Assembly: GCF_038433205.1 (NCBI RefSeq)
Contig: NZ_JBCDNA010000002.1
Coordinates: forward strand, 868,001-932,000
Direction of reading: 5' to 3'
DNA: 64,000 nucleotides
From: Lutimonas vermicola
GTDB taxonomy: Bacteria; Bacteroidota; Bacteroidia; Flavobacteriales; Flavobacteriaceae
Below, piece by piece: positions 50,825 to 60,170 of this stretch (its first letter is position 1; every line of letters starts with the position of its first letter). The translations under genes were made by a program, and so were the position numbers. The notes under the pieces are model-generated. The model ran no database searches. It was not told where the DNA came from and saw only the letters and a list, made by a program, of their open reading frames with translations.

Positions 50825-53074
50825 ATGCTACACATATATCAAATAAAGATGATCGTCTTATTCCTGGCCCTGCCGCTGTTTGTTCAGTCGCAAGAATCAT
50901 TGAAAGGAAAGGTTTTCGAGGTCTTAGACGGTAAAGAAATTCCGCTGGAGGGCGCCAATGTTTATTGGCAAAACACTACCATAGGCACTATGACAGCTGC
51001 CGATGGTACATTCTCAGTTCCTTATACCCAGGAACACAATCAACTTGTCATTTCTTTTATTGGCTTTACAACAAAGACCCTGACAGTCAATTCTAATAGA
51101 AACATCAGACAGGTATTGCAATCCACTTCTGACCTTGATGAAGTGACGCTCGCTTCTCAAAAACAGACAACGGCAAAGTCTTACTTAAAAGCCGCCAACA
51201 CCTTTACGGTGAGTAGCGATGAGTTATTAAAAGCGGCCTGCTGTAATTTGTCTGAGAGTTTTGAAACCAATCCTTCTATCGACGTCAATTTTGCAGACGC
51301 CGTGACGGGTACCAGACAGATTAAAATGCTGGGGCTGAACTCTCCATATATTTTAATTGCCACCGAGAATATACCCGCCGTTCGTGGCGCTTCTCAGGCA
51401 CAGGGGCTTAGTTTTATTCCGGGCACTTGGATAGAGAGCATACAAATTACCAAAGGTGCCGGAAGCGTTGTGAATGGCTTTGAAAGTATCACAGGGCAGA
51501 TCAATGCAGAACTGGTCAAGCCGACCAAGGACCACAATTTTTTCTTAAACCTTTACACCGCTTCCAGCGAACGTTTAGAACTCAATACCCATTTCAACAC
51601 CCAGGTATCTGAGAAATGGAGCACCGGTATCTACCTTCACGGTAATACGCATCAAAAAAAGCATGACGTGAACGATGATGGATTTCTCGACATACCGCTG
51701 TATAACCAGATCAATGTGATGAATCGCTGGCAATACACCAATCCTGAAAAAGGGATCGTCAGTTTTATCAACCTGCGTTATTTAAACGATTCGAAGCAGT
51801 CAGGTCAGGTTGATTTTGACCCCGACACAGACCGGCTCACCACCAATGCTTGGGGCAGTGAAATTGACACCGAAAGGATGGAAGGTTCTTTTAAACTAGG
51901 TTATGTAAATCCGCAAATTCCCTATCAAAGTCTCGGCTTTCAAATGGCCTATAGCCATCATAAACAAGACTCTTATTTTGGGCAACGGATCTATGACATC
52001 AAGCACAATAGTTTTTATTCTAACCTGGTATACAATTCGATTATATCAGATTCGAGGCATAAAATTAAAACAGGAATCAGCTTTACGTATGACCACTTTG
52101 ACGAACTGGTTGAGACTACTGATATTGAAAGAAACGACAATTCATTTGGTGGTTTTTTTGAATACGCTTTCGACAATCTCGATAAGTTTACCATGACGGC
52201 CGGAATCCGCGCAGACCAGCATAATCGATTGGGCTTTTTTATCACGCCCCGTTTACATATGCGCTATACGCCCTGGGAAAAATCTGCACTACGGGCCTCA
52301 GTGGGTCGTGGAAAACGAAGTGCCAATATCTTTGCTGAAAACCAGAGCCTGTTTGCCAGTTCGAGACAGATTAACATATCAGATGCTGGCGGTGAGATCT
52401 ATGGCCTGGATCCTGAAGTTGCCTGGAATTATGGGATTAGTTTTTTACAAGGCTTTAACCTTTTTGAAAGGAAGGCTGACATCACCCTAGATTATTACCG
52501 TACTTCATTTGAAAACCAAGTGGTGGTTGATTGGGAAAATCCGTATGAAATCAGCTTTTACAACCTCAAAGGTCAGAGTTTTGCCAATAGTTTTCAATTT
52601 GAATTCAACTATAATATTGCCAAACAACTTGATTTGAGAGCTGCTTATAAATACTATGATATTCAAACCGATTACACGTTGGGAAGAAGAATAAAACCGC
52701 TGGTTCCTAAGCATCGGATATTTGCCAATTTGGGCTATGAATTACGCGGTAAAAACACTGAGGCGCCATGGAAGTTTGACGCCACCTATAATTATCTTAG
52801 CGAGCAGCGCTATCCAGACACTTCTTTGAGCCCGGAGCAATACCAACTTGATGAATTCTCACCAACGGTAGGAACGCTCAACTTGCAGGTTACTAAGGTT
52901 TTTTCACCTAAATTTGAAGTATATTTGGGAGGGGAAAACGTGACCAATGTGAGACAGGCTGATCCGATTGTGAGCCCAGAAGATCCTTTTGGACCTAATT
53001 TTGACACCAACTTTGTCTATGGCCCCATTTTTGGAAGCATGTATTATACCGGATTACGATTTAAATTAAACTAA
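50825..53074 (+). CDS. TonB-dependent outer-membrane receptor (probable metal uptake)
   Basis: 749 aa from ATG 50825 (an upstream TTG at 50789 and a later ATG at 50849 are alternatives). Signal peptide ending FVQSQ, a carboxypeptidase-like beta-sandwich (residues about 25-105; LKGKVFEVLDGKEIPLEGA), plug domain (GTRQIKMLGLNSPYIL, VNGFESITGQINAEL) and a 22-strand-type barrel ending GLRFKLN. The CCNLSES motif in the plug (about 142) is a conserved Cys pair of this receptor group. Between a HYC_CC_PP and an HMA gene; likely copper or related metal handling. Confidence 0.9.
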   Translation: MLHIYQIKMIVLFLALPLFVQSQESLKGKVFEVLDGKEIPLEGANVYWQNTTIGTMTAADGTFSVPYTQEHNQLVISFIGFTTKTLTVNSNRNIRQVLQSTSDLDEVTLASQKQTTAKSYLKAANTFTVSSDELLKAACCNLSESFETNPSIDVNFADAVTGTRQIKMLGLNSPYILIATENIPAVRGASQAQGLSFIPGTWIESIQITKGAGSVVNGFESITGQINAELVKPTKDHNFFLNLYTASSERLELNTHFNTQVSEKWSTGIYLHGNTHQKKHDVNDDGFLDIPLYNQINVMNRWQYTNPEKGIVSFINLRYLNDSKQSGQVDFDPDTDRLTTNAWGSEIDTERMEGSFKLGYVNPQIPYQSLGFQMAYSHHKQDSYFGQRIYDIKHNSFYSNLVYNSIISDSRHKIKTGISFTYDHFDELVETTDIERNDNSFGGFFEYAFDNLDKFTMTAGIRADQHNRLGFFITPRLHMRYTPWEKSALRASVGRGKRSANIFAENQSLFASSRQINISDAGGEIYGLDPEVAWNYGISFLQGFNLFERKADITLDYYRTSFENQVVVDWENPYEISFYNLKGQSFANSFQFEFNYNIAKQLDLRAAYKYYDIQTDYTLGRRIKPLVPKHRIFANLGYELRGKNTEAPWKFDATYNYLSEQRYPDTSLSPEQYQLDEFSPTVGTLNLQVTKVFSPKFEVYLGGENVTNVRQADPIVSPEDPFGPNFDTNFVYGPIFGSMYYTGLRFKLN

Positions 53075-53100
53075 AAACGATTTTTAAAAAACCAATAGAT

Positions 53101-53460
53101 ATGAAACAGATCATCACCATTATAGCACTTTTTTTGATGAATATGACCTTTGCTCAAGACAAGAATGCCAGAGCCAGCTTGGAAGTTGATGGCGTATGCG
53201 GCATGTGTAAAAAACGGATCGAAATGGCTGCCATTAAAACAAAGGGGGTCAAATCAGCAGTTTGGAGTATTGATACGCATCAGTTAGATCTGATTTACGA
53301 TGCCCGTAAAACCAATTTAGATAGTGTTTCTAGGCATGTAGCGGCGGTTGGTCATGATACCAAGGCGATCAAAGCTACTGAGGAAGCGTATCTTTCGGTC
53401 CATACTTGTTGTAGGTATAGGGATGATGAGGTGCAAAAGGAGCATCAAGAAAAGAACTGA
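53101..53460 (+). CDS. Periplasmic heavy-metal-associated (HMA) domain protein
   Basis: 119 aa with signal peptide ending MTFAQ. HMA fold RASLEVDGVCGMCKKRIEMA with the metal pair C-G-M-C in place of M-x-C-x-x-C, and HDTKAIKATEEAYLSVH. A second Cys pair HTCCRY near the C-terminus may also bind metal. It starts 26 bp after the receptor stop and completes the operon. The GMCKKRIE variant is known from Bacteroidota periplasmic HMA proteins. Confidence 0.85.
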   Translation: MKQIITIIALFLMNMTFAQDKNARASLEVDGVCGMCKKRIEMAAIKTKGVKSAVWSIDTHQLDLIYDARKTNLDSVSRHVAAVGHDTKAIKATEEAYLSVHTCCRYRDDEVQKEHQEKN

Positions 53461-53994
53461 TATTCTTTTCTTCTTTTAGTTTAATGCAGTGGTTCTTATT
53501 GAAATAAGGAACTTAATATCATTGTTTGTTCATTTTTTTGCTCCTCCAAAAAAAGAACCAAATAAAAGAGTCACTGCACGAGGCAATTGCTTCGCAGCAT
53601 TCACTCCCAAATATTCCCAATCATCCAATGCTTATGAGACAATAATTTAGAACAGTCCTGCCAAGACCACAACAACTGAGAAGCACATCACGAATACTTA
53701 AACCAATCGCGTGGTTAAGAAGATAATTGCATCAGGAGGAAATTATAAACAAGAAGCTGTAAAAATAGGTCAATAGTTCAGTTAAAAATCCTTGATAAAA
53801 GCATTTTCAGAATGACTCCCGTCAATGCTTTGAATGATTCAGGTCATTGCGTATAATACGCTTTCCACTCTAATTTCACTGATTAATGATAATTAGGAAA
53901 CGGAAAGTCTTTAATAGGCCGCTGACTTTTCTGTTCTGCTGAAAGAGCATTCCTATATGCCCTGGTTTTCTCTACAGTTTCAAATATAGACAAG
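53461..53994. other. Intergenic region with empty repeat site
   Basis: No gene. It holds a copy of the repeat with GACCACAACAACTGAGAAGC then ACATCACGAATACTTAAACC (53655-53715), lacking the GC palindrome that other copies contain. Confidence 0.65.
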
Positions 53995-54216
53995 ATGAAG
54001 GATTTAGATCTATTAATGACCGAAATATCAAAACTCACAGCCGATATTGAGAACAACTATCCCGAGTTGTATCGATTCCTGGATGAAAACCCTATGACCA
54101 TTCCTGCCATGGCACATCCAAATATAAGTAAGGAGATCATGAGAGATTATCTAAATAGTCTAAAGGAGCTCTTAAGACAACATATCGAAAAGCACACTGA
54201 AAATAGTAAAAGATAA
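53995..54216 (+). CDS. Small conserved hypothetical protein
   Basis: 73 aa, helical and charged: MKDLDLLMTEISKLTADIEN, YPELYRFLDENPMTIPA, and MRDYLNSLKELLRQHIEKH. The YPELYRFLDENP-type pattern is widespread in small Flavobacteriia proteins of unknown role. Cytoplasmic; no partner gene beside it. Confidence 0.65.
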   Translation: MKDLDLLMTEISKLTADIENNYPELYRFLDENPMTIPAMAHPNISKEIMRDYLNSLKELLRQHIEKHTENSKR

Positions 54217-54450
54217 AAGTGAAAAAGACGGAATAAAGCAATAATAAGATTCATCAATACACTTCATAAAAGGTCTACCTCGGGAAATTTCCATACCCTC
54301 AGACTTACCTTTCAAGGGGTAAATATATTATATGATGGCTCACCTTCTGAAAGAAATTGATTGGCTATAATCCTTTATAAAACAGAGGATTCACAAGAAG
54401 ATTAAAATTATAAGGTGGAATAAGGTTAGGAAATCCCTAAAAACAAAAAA

Positions 54451-54592
54451 ACCTCAGTGAGGGGTTAAGTGAGAAGTGTTAAGTGTTAAGTGTTAAGTGT
54501 TAAGTGTTAAGTGAAATTCGTCTTTTCTTAGTCCTTAGTCCTTAGTCCTTAAAACTTAATACTTATTGTTCTGGTCTGGACGGGACTCGAAC
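54451..54592 (-). other. Hairpin repeat copy 3 ending in a tRNA-Asp 3'-end fragment
   Basis: (GTTAAGTGT)n at 54461-54512, then (AGTCCTT)n and ACTTAATACTTATTG to 54569, directly followed by CTGGTCTGGACGGGACTCGA, AC (54571-54592), a T-arm plus acceptor fragment. Confidence 0.72.
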
Positions 54593-54628
54593 ATATGGAT
54601 ATTACTAAATATAAGGTATGATAACTAC

Positions 54629-56197
54629 CTAATTAATATTTATAGTTTTCAAAGTCTTTGACTGACCATTAATAGTCAATCTACAATAGTATACTCCAGT
54701 GAGCAAATTCAATTCATTCAGTTCTATCGGGATACTGTATTTACCATACCCCATCTCAATATGATCAACTATGCTATGGATCAAATTTCCATGTTTGTCA
54801 AATACTTCGATATTAACAATGGACGGCTCACGCAGTTTAAATGAAATATAACTCTTTTTATCTACCATAGGATTTGGATAGAGTTTCACATTTTCAATTT
54901 TCTCTGACTGAATATCTTTATACGTTGATGGAGTTCCGTTGAAAGGAGTTACATCTGTCCAGATACTTAATTCGCCCTCATGAAGTCTAGTCCAGATAGG
55001 CCTGACAATATTATTATGCACTGTAATATTCGTATAATCTCCGAAAAAAACACCTTTGTTTGGAAGGAACGGACTTTCACTAACTCTTTTATTCTTAAAA
55101 GATCGACCTCCATTATTGGAAAATGCCAAGTAAACATCAGTTTTATCATCACTGTAATTTCTACGATCGTAAAAAACAAAATGGAGGTTCCCATTCATTT
55201 GATCGATATCCATCCATGTAAAAAATTGCTGCCTGTTAGATTTGTCCTTATTGACTTTTGACCTGGAAGACCAAGTGTTACCACCGTCTCTTGATTTTGA
55301 GAACCAAATATCCGTGTCATGCTCTCCATTTCTTTGATCTGACCAGTTCACGTAAATATTACCGTGGTTCGGACCTCCACTAAGGTCACATTTAGTTATT
55401 GGAAATCCATTGGCCCTAGAAATTCCCGAAATTTTTTGATCCCATCCACCGGGCATGGTATCAATTAATATTTCTTCTTGAAGCCAAGTCTCTCCCTGAT
55501 CCAGGGATCGATTAAAAAGCAATCCTTTGGGCCCCGCCCAGGTGACGTAAATTTCACCATTTGGTCCGACAGCGGGAACCGCTCCTCCAACAGCATCATC
55601 ACCATCCAGACAATCTCCTTCAAATTGGTTTATTTGAACCGGAGTTGACCATGATACTCCCCCGTCTAAAGATTTTGAAAATAAGATGACACTGGCGCAT
55701 AATGGATCTTTACTTCCATATTCATCAAACTGAGTCCATGTTAGATAAATATTGTCATTGTTTCTGTCGATGACACTCCACTGTTTGTCCTGATCTTTTG
55801 ACCCGTTGAGCCCAGTAAACGTTCCATCTGACCACGATTCACCATTGTCTGTTGATTTTTGACAAACGATTCTATCTAACCAACCATCCCCTCCTGACAC
55901 ATTTGACAAATGAAAATAATAGAAATTCCCTTTGCTGTCAACGTCTATAACCGGATCTCCCCAAACTCCGTAAGGCGATGTTAATTCGCCAATTTCCCAG
56001 GTTCGACCCCCGTCATTGCTAAAATGATAGTTATTAAGAATACTCCCGGCAACTAAAACATCCAAATTTTCAGGATCCATCATGATCGAAGGCTCATTCG
56101 GTCCATATCGATTACCAATATTATCACTTATCAATATATTTTGGCCTTGACTGTTAACTTTGATTAAAAGAAAAACTAATAGTAATATTCTTTTCAT
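54629..56197 (-). CDS. BNR/sialidase-type beta-propeller protein with T9SS sorting domain
   Basis: 522 aa from ATG 56197 (MKRILLLVFLLIK signal); an ATG two codons upstream is possible, the extension to 56236 is not. Asp-box/BNR repeats (SNDGGRTW, STDNGESW, SLDGGVSW, SLDQGETW, SRDGGNTW, SNNGGRSF) build a six-bladed sialidase-like propeller. The last 75 residues (VKLYPNPMVDKKSYISF ... GVYYCRLTINGQSKTLK) are a type A T9SS sorting domain, so it is exported to the surface by gliding/PorSS machinery. Sialidase active-site residues were not identified. Confidence 0.88.
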   Translation of the reverse strand: MKRILLLVFLLIKVNSQGQNILISDNIGNRYGPNEPSIMMDPENLDVLVAGSILNNYHFSNDGGRTWEIGELTSPYGVWGDPVIDVDSKGNFYYFHLSNVSGGDGWLDRIVCQKSTDNGESWSDGTFTGLNGSKDQDKQWSVIDRNNDNIYLTWTQFDEYGSKDPLCASVILFSKSLDGGVSWSTPVQINQFEGDCLDGDDAVGGAVPAVGPNGEIYVTWAGPKGLLFNRSLDQGETWLQEEILIDTMPGGWDQKISGISRANGFPITKCDLSGGPNHGNIYVNWSDQRNGEHDTDIWFSKSRDGGNTWSSRSKVNKDKSNRQQFFTWMDIDQMNGNLHFVFYDRRNYSDDKTDVYLAFSNNGGRSFKNKRVSESPFLPNKGVFFGDYTNITVHNNIVRPIWTRLHEGELSIWTDVTPFNGTPSTYKDIQSEKIENVKLYPNPMVDKKSYISFKLREPSIVNIEVFDKHGNLIHSIVDHIEMGYGKYSIPIELNELNLLTGVYYCRLTINGQSKTLKTININ

Positions 56198-56626
56198 ATA
56201 CATTTGCGAATTGAACGGCAAGATAAAATTATTCATCGATAATTTGAATACCCTTAGGAGGGTAAATTACCCTAATACATGAATTTAGATCCATTGTAAT
56301 AGTCTTGCCCAGACCACAACAACTGCGAAGCAATGCCAATCACCCATCCGTCCCTCGGGATTTTTCCGTCCCTTCCAGCGCCCCTTTTGGCTATTACAGA
56401 AATCATCAATTATTCTTGCAGAAAGAACCTTAAACAGCTTAGCAAGTGTTAAGTAAAATCTACACTTTTTGATTCAGTATTCTCGGATATGAAATCCCTG
56501 CCTGCGGCAGGCAGGTTTATTCTTTTAATATTATTTAAATACATTTTATCGGAAGAAATGGCCTCAAAAAAATAAGGAGGGGCTTTAACTAATTTCAGAT
56601 TGGAGATTGGAGATTGGAGATTTCAG

Positions 56627-56760
56627 ATTTCAGATTTGAGATTTGAGATTTCAGAAGTAGATGCACCTGAACACGTCATTTTTGAAAATAAATATCGAAT
56701 AACCGATTTCGAATTTCGAAGTAAAATCCATAGATACATCTATGTCGCTTGGTTAGGCAT
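56627..56760. repeat. Dispersed repeat (GATTTCAGATTTGAG family), copy 2
   Basis: Matches 8331-8459 base for base over most of its length; the 5' side carries extra GGAGATT units (56597-56630). Confidence 0.8.
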
Positions 56761-56845
56761 TAAAAAAACCTCAGAAAGGTGTTAAGTGTTAAGTGAAATT
56801 CGTCTTTTCTTAGTCCTTAGTCCTTAAAACTTAATACTTATTGTT

Positions 56846-56865
56846 CTGGTCTGGACGGGACTCGA
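56846..56865 (-). other. tRNA-Asp 3'-end fragment
   Basis: CTGGTCTGGACGGGACTCGA, minus strand T-arm TCGAGTCCCG plus acceptor TCCAGACC. Follows the ACTTAATACTTATTGTT end of hairpin repeat copy 4. Confidence 0.65.
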
Positions 56866-57016
56866 GATGTCGCGTCAGTTTACTGATTAACAATTGATTA
56901 ATTCAATTTGTCAAGGCTTATTAATTTTAAAATGAGACTTAATTTTAATTTAGATATTCCTTGTATTTCGAATTGAAGCTATTGATTATACCCGTCTTAA
57001 ATTGGAATAGTTATTT

Positions 57017-57952
57017 TTATAAATCGTACGCAATGATTGCAGTACTTATTACTCGAAAATCAGCAGTATCATCAGTTACATTATCAAAAGCGGCATAATC
57101 AATCCAAACAAATCCATCATCACCCCAAGCTTCTCCCCAAGAATTAACAACCTTAAAAGCGTTAAATATATCTGAATAACCAACAATAAGCATAGCGTGA
57201 CAACCACCTGCTACTGAATAATCGACAGTATGTGCTCTATATGCTGTTAAACCAAACTCATCTATTAATCCAAATTCAGAGTCTAAAAACGATGAAATCA
57301 ATATTGGTGTTTGGCCATTAAGCAAAGTTTTCATTTCTAAGGCCATATTCTCACCACTTAAATATTTGTAGTCACTTATTTTATTTGATTCTGCTTCTGC
57401 ATTTTGAGTTTCAGTAGGTTGAATATTACAGGAATAATCAAGATAAGGAAATGACTCTATTGAGGCAGCGCCTTTGTTTAACAATATGTCCAATGTACTT
57501 TTAAAATCTGTTCCTTCACAAATACCTTGTGTTATTTGATTGTATGTGTATGCAGGACTCATAATCCTATCAGTAGAATAGGGTAAACCGGTTTCTATTC
57601 TCTCTTGAAATGATTTTAAATAATAAGTAGTAGCCCAAGAAACACAAGAACCTTGTCTGCCTTGATTTCCAATTGGTGGTAAAAAAGATGATAAATCAAA
57701 TTCATCTGGCAAATCTGCAGGGATTGTTAAGTTTTCTAATAGTTTATTTTCATTAAAACGGTAATCCCCATTTTCAGTACATTCATTACAACCAGTAAAA
57801 TAAGTTATTGCCTCCTGAGTTGTAAATTGAGTTTCTGTCGTTTCATAGCTTTCTGAGGTTTGTCGATCTACTGCAGTTCTATCATTAAAATCATAGCTAC
57901 ACGATATAAACAAAAGTGTGAATACTGTAAAAATTATAAATAGCTTTCTCAT
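57017..57952 (-). CDS. Lipoprotein papain-like cysteine peptidase (C1 family)
   Basis: 311 aa. Lipobox LLFISC (Cys 18). Catalytic triad visible: Cys in NQGRQGSCVSWA (about 106), His in GGCHAMLIVGY (about 249) and Asn in VVNSWGEAWGDDGF (about 268). No long propeptide; the N-terminal 70 residues include CTENGDYRFNENK. Probably a surface protease. An attC-like fragment TTTAGGCATGAGCATTAGCT lies just upstream (57974-57993) but is not a complete site. Confidence 0.9.
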   Translation of the reverse strand: MRKLFIIFTVFTLLFISCSYDFNDRTAVDRQTSESYETTETQFTTQEAITYFTGCNECTENGDYRFNENKLLENLTIPADLPDEFDLSSFLPPIGNQGRQGSCVSWATTYYLKSFQERIETGLPYSTDRIMSPAYTYNQITQGICEGTDFKSTLDILLNKGAASIESFPYLDYSCNIQPTETQNAEAESNKISDYKYLSGENMALEMKTLLNGQTPILISSFLDSEFGLIDEFGLTAYRAHTVDYSVAGGCHAMLIVGYSDIFNAFKVVNSWGEAWGDDGFVWIDYAAFDNVTDDTADFRVISTAIIAYDL

Positions 57953-58225
57953 TAATCTTAGGTATTACCGCCATTTAGGCATGAGCATTAGCTCTCCCCG
58001 GCTGTTAATTCTATTATTATTAAGTTGTATAGAAACTAATATCATCATTTTTCTCTACTTTATATCTGATATTCATCAAATAATCACAAAAATACCCTCA
58101 CGAGGGTATAGGGAGAATGTCTCAGACCTTCTTATTTACTCATCCCTTTTTTATTGTTTGCTGTATTTGTGACATCGAAGATTCAACGGAACTAAATTGC
58201 TCTTGACAAACCAATTCATACTGTC
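57953..58225. other. Intergenic region
   Basis: Contains ACCGCCATTTAGGCATGAGC at 57967-57986, similar to the left arm at 16931 (GGGTATGAGCAGCAGCTC), and AATACCCTCACGAGGGTATA, an inverted repeat at 58091-58110 that may be a terminator. No gene. Confidence 0.5.
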
Positions 58226-58250
58226 AATTTCCCTATATTTAGACTTCAAC
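58226..58250 (+). promoter_or_regulatory. Promoter-like box
   Basis: TTTCCCTATATTTAGACTTC; TTGACAAACC lies about 25 bp further upstream (58203-58212). Same pair at 59177-59216 (GGACAAACC, then CCCTATATTTA). Confidence 0.55.
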
Positions 58251-58279
58251 AAGCAATCTCATGAGCCCCCTTCTTTCGA

Positions 58280-58359
58280 GGACAGAGCGTATAGAAAATG
58301 TCTGGTAGACATTTTTAGCGCTTGGGCCAGATGGCGCGGGGGCATTGATATTAACCACT
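58280..58359 (+). repeat. 80-bp leader element with hairpin, plus strand
   Basis: Same length as the minus-strand elements. Hairpin AAAATGTCT-GGT-AGACATTTT replaces AAAGGTCTG-G-CAGACCTTT: a G-C pair changed to T-A on both sides. Also keeps GCCAG and GGGC blocks. The outer start is ATGAGCCCCC (58261), with one extra base and so another frame. Confidence 0.8.
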
Positions 58360-59124
58360 ATGATAAATTTTTTTAGAAAAATCCGTAAAAAAATGGCAGA
58401 TGATAATAGGCCTCTAAAGTATATGAGATACGCTGTTGGGGAGATCGTATTGGTGGTTATTGGGATATTGATTGCCTTGCAGATTAATAATTGGAATGAA
58501 GAACAAAAGGTCAATCGAGAGAAAGAGCGATTGATTGAATCTATGATTACAGATTTTGAGTTGTCTAGAGTACGCCTAGAAGCTAGTATTTCTTTAATTG
58601 ATCAACTTATCTACAGAACAGAAACGTTTTTAAGTCATTCATATAAGGATAATAGGCATATACCCATTGATTCATTAAAAAATCTAGCCTCGGCAGCGTT
58701 TGACATTGTTACTATTGAACCTGTTCTAAGTTCCTATAATGAAGCCATAGCTTCAGGTAAAATCGGTTGGATATCCAACAAACAAATCTTAGGCTCAATT
58801 GCAGAGTTTTTACTTGCATTTTCAGACTATAAGGTACATTATGACATCAGTGGTCAAAACTATTATCTTGGTTCAGTCTGGGAGTTAAGGCGTGAAATTG
58901 GAAACTTAGGAATTTTTCTTATTCCCGGAGCAAAACAAAGTTTAGGTTATGTGAATACAAAGGCCTACCAATTAAGCGAAGAAGATTTCAGATTATTTCT
59001 CAAACGACCCGTTGTTTATGCAAGTTGGGACAATCAACTTACTATTTATTATAATATTAAATTAAGTTTTGAGAATATGGACAAAGCTGCTCAGTCGGTA
59101 ATTGAAAATCTGGAAGCAATGTAA
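58360..59124 (+). CDS. DUF6090 family membrane protein
   Basis: 254 aa from ATG 58360 (TTG at 58345 rejected). Anchor MINFFRKIRKKMADDNRPLK, constant helix, then a domain with LSSYNEAIASGKIGWISNKQ in place of the LKxxG core; closely follows the pattern of the next gene (GAYDALLNAGDSELIKNQ). Ends MDKAAQSVIENLEAM. Preceded by the 80-bp element. Confidence 0.85.
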   Translation: MINFFRKIRKKMADDNRPLKYMRYAVGEIVLVVIGILIALQINNWNEEQKVNREKERLIESMITDFELSRVRLEASISLIDQLIYRTETFLSHSYKDNRHIPIDSLKNLASAAFDIVTIEPVLSSYNEAIASGKIGWISNKQILGSIAEFLLAFSDYKVHYDISGQNYYLGSVWELRREIGNLGIFLIPGAKQSLGYVNTKAYQLSEEDFRLFLKRPVVYASWDNQLTIYYNIKLSFENMDKAAQSVIENLEAM

Positions 59125-59200
59125 GACCTTATTTTGGCGGAAATGTCAGGTTTTGTATCGAGAGACTGCTATTTCTCTGGACAAACCTTTTCATATTGTC

Positions 59201-59220
59201 AATTTCCCTATATTTAAGAA
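59201..59220 (+). promoter_or_regulatory. Promoter-like box
   Basis: AATTTCCCTATATTTAAGAA, 16 bp before the ATG at 59236. Confidence 0.5.
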
Positions 59221-59235
59221 CCAACAACCAAACAC

Positions 59236-59997
59236 ATGATTCCCTTTTTCCGTAAAATCCGTAAAAAAATGGCGGACGATAACAGACCATTAAAATATGC
59301 CAGATATGCCATTGGAGAGATAGCTCTTGTGGTAATAGGAATTTTAATTGCCTTGCAGATTAATAATTGGAATGAAGAACGGAAAAGAGCTAAACAGGAA
59401 AAAAACATTTTACTTGCCCTTAAATCTGATTTCATTGAGTCAAAATTGCGATTAAACCAAACCATAATAGTTCAAAAAAAGTGTATTCGTCAGAGCATCA
59501 CCTTAATCTCAATTTATGAAGGTAAAGTACCATATCCTAATACCGATTCAATTAAGACTTATTTGCAATATGGTGCCTTTTCATGGTACAGAGCCGAAAT
59601 AGTTACTGGCGCTTACGATGCCTTATTAAATGCTGGAGATTCTGAATTAATTAAAAATCAAGATCTTATACGTTTATTAGCAGAATATTTCTCCATACTA
59701 AATTCTGGATTTGAAGATCAGGAAACAAGTATGAATCTCTTAAATAACATGCAAATAGTAGCAGCACCTGCATTACTCACACTTTCTGTCTCCAATTGGA
59801 GAGAACGGATCGGTTTGGACCCGGTTTCAGATGCCGGAAAAGAGGGACAGGCATTAAAGCACTTATTTGAACAAGACGCATTTTTTAGTTATTTATATCA
59901 TAAGACGGTCATTGAAGAATTACGATTAACAATTCAAGAAGACTTACTGAGTCGAATGTCAGAAATTTTATCAATAATTGATAATGAATTAGAATGA
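59236..59997 (+). CDS. DUF6090 family membrane protein, uninterrupted start
   Basis: 253 aa. MIPFFRKIRKKMADDNRPLK at the ATG with FRKI rather than FRRI; no leader element. Helix EIALVVIGILIALQINNWNE; C-terminal domain YDALLNAGDSELIKNQDLIR; ends SRMSEILSIIDNELE. Most diverged at DNA level in the first 30 codons (TTCCGTAAAATCC), consistent with an older copy. Confidence 0.87.
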   Translation: MIPFFRKIRKKMADDNRPLKYARYAIGEIALVVIGILIALQINNWNEERKRAKQEKNILLALKSDFIESKLRLNQTIIVQKKCIRQSITLISIYEGKVPYPNTDSIKTYLQYGAFSWYRAEIVTGAYDALLNAGDSELIKNQDLIRLLAEYFSILNSGFEDQETSMNLLNNMQIVAAPALLTLSVSNWRERIGLDPVSDAGKEGQALKHLFEQDAFFSYLYHKTVIEELRLTIQEDLLSRMSEILSIIDNELE

Positions 59998-60051
59998 CCC
60001 TTTTTTTTATATAATTTTTCAGATGTTAAAAACAGTGATCCAAACATCTAG

Positions 60052-60170
60052 ATGATCCCCTACTATAGAAAAATCTGTAAAAGTAAAGCAGATGATAATT
60101 CCACTCCCCGGAGGAGCATGGTGTGATATTTTTAATAATTCTTTTGCCTTGATGCAAATGAGTGTTAACG
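60052..60170 (+). pseudogene. Degraded DUF6090 gene start
   Basis: ATGATCCCCTACTATAGAAA opens a frame MIPYYRKICKSKADDN that matches the family anchor, then breaks at TGA and later stops; GTGATATTTTTAATAATTCT still aligns to the membrane helix (V-I-x-x-I-I-L-L). A relic of a copy between two intact ones. Confidence 0.65.

Larger units (their letters stand above)
56198..57016. other. Repeat-rich intergenic region
   Basis: Contains ACTGCGAAGCAATGCC (dispersed repeat), the GC palindrome CCCTGCCTGCGGCAGGCAGG at 56489-56510, the GATTTCAGATT repeat copy 2 (56627-56760), hairpin repeat copy 4 (56765-56845) and a tRNA-Asp fragment (56846-56865). The open frame at 56600-56785 is a repeat artefact. No gene. 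Confidence 0.75.

Noticed and set aside
56600..56785. Plus-strand 61-codon frame
   Set aside because: It lies entirely within the GATTTCAG dispersed repeat.
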